Shown here: positions 21,379-25,646 of the stretch, piece by piece
Numbering within the stretch: position 1 is the first letter of the stretch
Layout: every line of letters begins with the position of its first letter
IMG/VR virus record: IMGVR_UViG_3300033571_004690
Coordinates: 1 to 25,646 of that record
Source of the DNA: a virus
Length of the DNA stretch: 25,646 nucleotides
Strand: one strand, 5' to 3'
Made by a program: the position numbers and the translations under genes
Notes under the pieces: generated by a model
Database searches by the model: none
The model's input: the letters and a program-made list of their open reading frames with translations, nothing else
Told to the model about the DNA's origin: nothing

Positions 21379-21385
21379 CTAAATA
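21379..21385 (+). promoter_or_regulatory. CTAAATA box, putative late promoter of the gp48-gp53-hub-gp5 operon
   Basis: CTAAATA lies eight bases before the gp48-like ATG at 21394, in the short divergent spacer with gp4. There is no ribosome-binding site in between, so a late transcript would start very close to or at the ATG. It matches the core of the T4 late -10 element. Confidence 0.5.
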
Positions 21386-21393
21386 CGATCACG

Positions 21394-22563
21394 ATGGCAA
21401 ACGAATACAGCAGCGTGGGGACATTTGGGGACATTCGTGCTATTGAGGGCATGCTCCTCAATAAGTCGAGGTCTGCGTTTGAGCGTCGGCTCTACGAGCG
21501 TGGCAAGGATGTCCGAGACAGGAAGCACTACAAGTACCCTCTTGAGATCCTCAGCACTCCCGACCACATGAACGCTATGTGCATTGAGATATGGGACAAC
21601 AATCCCGCATATCTCGCCACTAAGCGTGAGACATTCAAGCGTCTTGGCGAGAGTGCCGCCCGAGCGGTGGGAGCCTCGCAGCAGAACGCCCAAAATGGAC
21701 AGTCGGCAGCCGACATCGGGGACATCGTGGGTGCGGGTATCCAAGGTGCAGCGGCTGCTGCGGGAGCCTTCGTGGGTTTGCTTTCGGATGCCTTCGTCGG
21801 AGGCAACCTACAAGGACAGGGCTTGGGAAGGGACTCCTACACAGAGGAACAGACGGGTCTTGCGGGTGGCACAGCCCCCGTCATGCACAGGATCTACCTG
21901 TACATGCCAACGAACATGTCGTTCGGGTATGGATTTGAGTACGAGGATGCCAACATGAGCGGCATGGACATCCTCAAGTTGCCCAAGGCTTTGGCTCAAG
22001 GCAACGCCGAGGTGGCTAAGGACATAGGAAAGAAAATCGCAATGACCAATCTCAAGGTCCTTGACGATCTCGGCAGCAAGGTCGGTATCGAAGCAGGAAC
22101 TCTCGGGAAGTTCTTTTCGGCGCAGCAGAGGCAGGTCATCAATCCCATGAACCTGCACATCTTCAAGGAGGTGAAGAGGCGTGAGTTCTCATTCGCATAC
22201 ACCTTCCTCCCGAAGAGCCGTGCGGAGATGCTCAACTGCCATGAGATCGTGAACATCCTCAAGTTCTTCGCTCACCCCAAGAGGTCCGAGGGCGAGGGAA
22301 GGTTCCTCGACTACCCCGCAGAGTTTCAGATTTACTTCCTACAGGGCGACGGCAAGAACAACGCATACATGCCCTACATCTTCAAGTGTGCGCTGAAGGA
22401 CATCAAGGTCTCCTACGGCGAGGAAACCGTGTTCTCCACATTTGAGTCGGACGATTTCGGAGCATCCCCGACCAAGATGAAGTTGGATCTCACCTTCAGC
22501 GAACTTGAGATCCTGACCCGTGATAGGTTCGGCATCGATGTCGGCACCGTTCCGAGTGCATGA
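21394..22563 (+). CDS. 48: gp48-like baseplate tail-tube cap protein
   Basis: A 389-aa protein close in size to T4 gp48 (364 aa). The N-terminal HYKYPLEIL segment, the Gly/Ala-rich middle (residues about 108-145: IVGAGIQGAAAAAGAFVGLL), and the C-terminal tube-like domain (MNLHIFKEVKRREFSFAYTFLPKS ... EMLNCHEIVNILKFFAHP ... LTFSELEILTRDRF) are the usual layout of this family in marine T4-like phages. In T4, gp48 sits on the hub and, with gp54, seeds tube assembly. It starts eight bases after a CTAAATA box, without a ribosome-binding site. gp53 follows after eight bases. Confidence 0.78.
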   Translation: MANEYSSVGTFGDIRAIEGMLLNKSRSAFERRLYERGKDVRDRKHYKYPLEILSTPDHMNAMCIEIWDNNPAYLATKRETFKRLGESAARAVGASQQNAQNGQSAADIGDIVGAGIQGAAAAAGAFVGLLSDAFVGGNLQGQGLGRDSYTEEQTGLAGGTAPVMHRIYLYMPTNMSFGYGFEYEDANMSGMDILKLPKALAQGNAEVAKDIGKKIAMTNLKVLDDLGSKVGIEAGTLGKFFSAQQRQVINPMNLHIFKEVKRREFSFAYTFLPKSRAEMLNCHEIVNILKFFAHPKRSEGEGRFLDYPAEFQIYFLQGDGKNNAYMPYIFKCALKDIKVSYGEETVFSTFESDDFGASPTKMKLDLTFSELEILTRDRFGIDVGTVPSA

Positions 22564-22571
22564 GGTAAAGC

Positions 22572-23480
22572 ATGGGATACTTCGATTTCATCCCGAGCGT
22601 GGCTTATCCGAATGACGAAGGCGGCAGGACCATCGTCAAGGACATACTCGTCCGTGGCAAGATCATCGACGCTCTCCGTGAAGCCGCCTCGGCGGCACTT
22701 GAGTACACGGTCGAGGACGAGGAGAAGCCCGAGACCCTCGCATACAGGATCTATGGCAGAGCCGACTACCATTGGCTCATTCTTCTCTTCAACGAGATCC
22801 ACGATCCATTCTTCTCTTGGCCGATGAGCATCAACGAGATGGAGAAGCACATGGAGGCTTCCTACTCGGGCAAGGCACTCTTCATCGACCCTGTTGGTCT
22901 TTGGGACTATGACAAGGAACTTCCCCTCGACAGGCGTGTCCCCCACTTCGCAAAGGGAGACCTGATCCAACAGAAGGATGTCTTGGGGTCGGTGGTGGCG
23001 ACCGCCGAAGTGATTTCATGGGACCCCAACCTGTACAAGGTCGTGGTGGATTCCGTCAGCGGCTCGTTCAGGCTTGTGGGGGAGGCGGCTAGGCATACGA
23101 GCGTGATCTCGGACAGGACCGCCTTGACGAGGGACATCACCACGGTCAACTCCACGGGCAAGACGATCACCGTTCCGCTCGTTAGGATCACCGATGACAA
23201 CAGGTATGCCTTGCAGCGGTTTGAGAACTCCTCGCAGGAGGAGATATCCCCTTGGTTCCGTGCCAAGGGCAACCCTACGCCGATCATCGAAAAGTATGCG
23301 CTAGGCAGGTCCGAGGTCTTCCCGATGGGGGATAACGAGGTGGGAGAGGACCTCGGTAACGCCACAATCGTGACCAACATAGAGAACGAGGAGAGGATCA
23401 ACGATGCGAAGCGCACGATCAAGGTCATGCGTCCCGAGTACATCGACTTGGTCTTGAGAGACTTCCGCAGTCTGTTCTGA
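22572..23480 (+). CDS. 53: gp53 baseplate wedge protein
   Basis: A 302-aa protein. The ATG has GAGGT upstream. The N-terminus MGYFDFIPSVAYPND and the segment ETLAYRIYGRADYHWLILLFNEIHDPFFSWP correspond to T4 gp53 (YSYFPTIDY ..., then a LAYKxYGxxxYWxxxLLNxxxDP-type LysM-like region), where the N-terminal half binds other wedge proteins. The C-terminal third (ENEERINDAKRTIKVMRPEYIDLVLRDFRSLF) is the conserved tail of marine versions. T4 gp53 is 196 aa, so this version is longer; the extra portion is the beta-rich middle (residues 115-250). It is co-transcribed with gp48-like and hub genes. Confidence 0.85.
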   Translation: MGYFDFIPSVAYPNDEGGRTIVKDILVRGKIIDALREAASAALEYTVEDEEKPETLAYRIYGRADYHWLILLFNEIHDPFFSWPMSINEMEKHMEASYSGKALFIDPVGLWDYDKELPLDRRVPHFAKGDLIQQKDVLGSVVATAEVISWDPNLYKVVVDSVSGSFRLVGEAARHTSVISDRTALTRDITTVNSTGKTITVPLVRITDDNRYALQRFENSSQEEISPWFRAKGNPTPIIEKYALGRSEVFPMGDNEVGEDLGNATIVTNIENEERINDAKRTIKVMRPEYIDLVLRDFRSLF

Positions 23481-23487
23481 GGAAACC

Positions 23488-24957
23488 ATGCCTGAGATCA
23501 ATGACGAGACGATGATGGTACCTGGCGATGTGGTGATCGATGAGATCACTCTTCGGTCCTACACGGGATTCAACATCAGCCTCAAAGGGATTTTTCAAAA
23601 CTTCACCATCTACGAGGACATTTTCTCCAACTGCATGTCGGGAAGTATCACGCTGATCGACAGCATGAACATCATCAAGCACTTCCCGATCATCGGTGCC
23701 GAGACGCTGACCGTGAAGTACAAGACCCCGTACAAGGGGTCGCCGTTGGTCAAGTTGGTTTTCCGAACTTACAAGATCTCGGTCAAGGTCGCCACGGCGC
23801 AGCCCTTCACGCAGATGGTCAGGATCGAATTTATGTCTGACCATGCTTTCAGGAGTATGCAGAAGAAGGTGTCCAAGTCGTTCACTCGGATGCCTGTCTC
23901 CAAGATGGTCGAGAACATCTTCCTTGAGTATCTCGCAAGGACCGACGAGGAGAACAGCGGAATCCTCAAGGCTGCGCTGCAAGGTGCCGTGGCGGGAGGC
24001 ATGATCGCAGGTATTGCGGGTCCGATTGTCGCCGCTCCCACCGCAGCACTCGGTGCCGTGATCGGTGCGGTCAAGGAGGCTAACGACGATGACAGGATCC
24101 CGCTGCGGACTGTCGAGGAGACTTACGACACCCGCTCGTATGTCATACCCTATTGGTCTCCCTTGTACACGATCAACTGGTTGGCGCACAAGGCTCGCTC
24201 CAAGTACGACACATCCCTCTGCGACTATGTCTTCTACGAGAACTCCGATGGTCACCACTTCATACCGATCTCACGGCTGAAGCAGCAGTCCCCGAAGTTC
24301 ACCTACACGGACTATGTGCAGGGATTCAGAAGTCAATCGGGCGAGAGGATGATCGAATCTGAACTTCGGAACATCATCGCCATGACCGTGGAGGACATCT
24401 CCGACAAGGTCAAGCAGCAGAGTTTGGGTATGTTTTCCTCGGCAATACTCGCCCATGACATGGTCACCAAGTCATGGAAAACGGTTCACTTCAACTACGA
24501 CGAGTCTTTTTACAAGCAGGGTCTTCATGTTGAAAAGCACCCACTCATACCTGCCGAGAAGACCGACTACACCAAGGCTGTGGAGTCGAGCATCAAGTAC
24601 TACCCGAACACGACATACACCATGAACGGCATCGTGTCGAACAATGAGCCCGAGGAGACGGTGTTATTGAGGCAGTCTCTGCTCAATCAGATCAACTCCG
24701 TGAACATCATAGTGGAGTGTTATGGGGACACAAATGTGAAGGTCGGTCAGGTCATCGAACTCAGGATTCCTGCACCCGAGTCTACCAAGAAGGCTGACAA
24801 GTATGAGGATGACTACATGCGTGGCAAGTATCTGGTCACGACCGTGAAGCACACGGTTACGGACAGGGAACACATTATGACCATGACTCTTTCCCGTGAT
24901 TCATTCCCTGAAGCAATCGCCGACTTCAAGAACCCCGAACTTGTCATGGAGAACTGA
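23488..24957 (+). CDS. gp27-like baseplate central hub protein with Gly/Ala-rich insert
   Basis: A 489-aa protein just upstream of gp5. Its size and position suit the gp27-type hub that holds gp5 (T4 gp27 is 391 aa). Tube-domain-like strands occur at the N-terminus (IYEDIFSNCMSGSITLIDS, then VRIEFMSDHAFRSM). The C-terminus VIELRIPAPESTKK ... MRGKYLVTTVKHTVTDREH ... MTLSRDSFPEA is typical of hub proteins with a GKYLVTxxxH element. Residues 159-197 form a hydrophobic Gly/Ala insert (VAGGMIAGIAGPIVAAPTAA) that looks like a membrane or glycine-zipper segment. The ATG at 23488 has GAGGAA upstream, and the stop overlaps the gp5 start as TGATG. Confidence 0.78.
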   Translation: MPEINDETMMVPGDVVIDEITLRSYTGFNISLKGIFQNFTIYEDIFSNCMSGSITLIDSMNIIKHFPIIGAETLTVKYKTPYKGSPLVKLVFRTYKISVKVATAQPFTQMVRIEFMSDHAFRSMQKKVSKSFTRMPVSKMVENIFLEYLARTDEENSGILKAALQGAVAGGMIAGIAGPIVAAPTAALGAVIGAVKEANDDDRIPLRTVEETYDTRSYVIPYWSPLYTINWLAHKARSKYDTSLCDYVFYENSDGHHFIPISRLKQQSPKFTYTDYVQGFRSQSGERMIESELRNIIAMTVEDISDKVKQQSLGMFSSAILAHDMVTKSWKTVHFNYDESFYKQGLHVEKHPLIPAEKTDYTKAVESSIKYYPNTTYTMNGIVSNNEPEETVLLRQSLLNQINSVNIIVECYGDTNVKVGQVIELRIPAPESTKKADKYEDDYMRGKYLVTTVKHTVTDREHIMTMTLSRDSFPEAIADFKNPELVMEN

Positions 24958-25646
24958 TGCACAATCACGAACCTATTCGTCCCGATTATCTCGGCAAAAA
25001 CGGCTTCGTGTGGTGGCAGGGGGTTGTTGAGGATATCTACGACCCTTTGAAGATCGGGCGTGTTCGTGTTCGTGTTCTTGGCTGGCATACTGATGACAAA
25101 TCCGAGATACCCACCGAGGATTTGCCATGGAGTCATGTCGTGATGCCCACCAACAGCGCATCGATGTCGGGAAAGGGATGGTCACCTACGGGTATTCTCC
25201 AAGGCACTTGGGTCGTTGGATTCTTCAGGGACGGACTCAACGCACAGGAGCCTGTGGTGTTCGGTACGCTCGGCGGCATCAACACGGTGTCAATACCTGT
25301 ACCTAACATCATCCAAACAGGATTTCCGTTTGTCGATGCTGAAACAAACCGTAGGTTGGCGGCACAGATTGTTGAGTCAAAAAAGAGAGAAGTTCTGAAT
25401 CAGTTGAAAGAGGCTAAAGATGATGTTGGGCTAAAGCCATATCAACTACCAAGGAATCCCGTCATAGATCCGTCGAAGGGATTTACCGATCCTGACGGGC
25501 TATACCCTCTCATTTCAAGGATGGGTGAGGCTGATACCAATCGACTTGCCCGAAACGAACAGGTAGAAAATACCATAGTCAGAAAGAAAACCGAGAGTCT
25601 TGAGACATGCTCAACGGCACTCTATGGATTTTGGTCTGAGCCCGAG
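24957..25646 (+). CDS. 5: gp5 baseplate hub/needle protein, 3' partial
   Basis: The gene is open to the right edge; 230 codons are visible. Residues 15-115 are the OB-fold of gp5: NGFVWWQGVVEDIYDPLKIG, RVRVRVLGW, IPTEDLPWSHVVMPTNSASM and VVFGTLGGI, very close to T4 gp5. An insertion of charged helical sequence (about 120-175) precedes GFTDPDGLYPLISRMGEADT, the equivalent of the T4 GFSDPTGQYP segment. The visible end (TALYGFWSEPE) resembles the linker into the C-terminal needle in cyanophage gp5, which lacks the T4 lysozyme domain; whether lysozyme is absent here cannot be settled without the rest. The later part looks more AT-rich than the neighbours. Confidence 0.9.
   Translation, partial: MHNHEPIRPDYLGKNGFVWWQGVVEDIYDPLKIGRVRVRVLGWHTDDKSEIPTEDLPWSHVVMPTNSASMSGKGWSPTGILQGTWVVGFFRDGLNAQEPVVFGTLGGINTVSIPVPNIIQTGFPFVDAETNRRLAAQIVESKKREVLNQLKEAKDDVGLKPYQLPRNPVIDPSKGFTDPDGLYPLISRMGEADTNRLARNEQVENTIVRKKTESLETCSTALYGFWSEPE

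Noticed and set aside
4590-25646. Genome-wide recoding of TAG as an amino acid
   Set aside because: Five genes end in TAG at sensible positions (13808, 14255, 18319, 18507, 20285) and only gp46 has an internal one.

Overview
The window is a stretch of a T4-like (tailed, contractile) phage genome. The evidence is a set of recognisable T4 proteins: gp46/gp47 nuclease, late sigma factor gp55, UvsW helicase, UvsY mediator, single-stranded DNA-binding gp32, head-completion gp4, and the baseplate/tail proteins gp26, gp51, gp48, gp54, gp53, a gp27-like hub and gp5. Gene density is high, with many ATGA/TGATG overlaps. The DNA is fairly GC-rich and no bacterial housekeeping gene is present. The host cannot be read from the sequence. 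A cobalamin-dependent ribonucleotide reductase and several small accessory genes resemble those of T4-like phages from aquatic bacteria (inference).

Layout. 1-1198 (+): 3' part of a Cys-rich, probably structural gene. 1290-4562 (+): class II ribonucleotide reductase followed by four small genes, two of them membrane proteins. 4590-6284 (+): gp46, interrupted by one in-frame amber codon. 6285-11242 (-): two small genes, gp47, gp55, a roughly 330-base AT-richer intergenic region full of inverted repeats, an LSm-like small protein, UvsW and UvsY. 11289-11843 (+): RuvC-like resolvase. 11818-12255 (-): conserved T4-like protein. 12304-15242 (+): small genes including a PTPE-repeat protein and a zinc-ribbon protein, then a PD-(D/E)XK nuclease, a probable gp33 co-activator and gp32. 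15243-15480: non-coding, strongly structured, with terminators in both directions. 15481-21375 (-): tape-measure-like protein, gp51, gp26, gp54-like, an unnamed conserved protein and gp4. 21394-25646 (+): gp48-like, gp53, gp27-like hub and the N-terminal part of gp5.

How it works together. The reductase supplies dNTPs. gp32, UvsY, UvsW, gp46/47, the RuvC-like enzyme and the exonuclease form a recombination-dependent replication and repair set. gp55 and the gp33-like protein would direct late transcription, probably from CTAAATA boxes that sit just before several genes. The right third builds the baseplate and tail.

Most notable points: a textbook -1 slippery site joining gp26 to gp51 just upstream of the tape measure; an amber codon splitting an otherwise intact gp46; a multi-hairpin RNA region after gp32; and a palindrome-rich region upstream of gp55/gp47.
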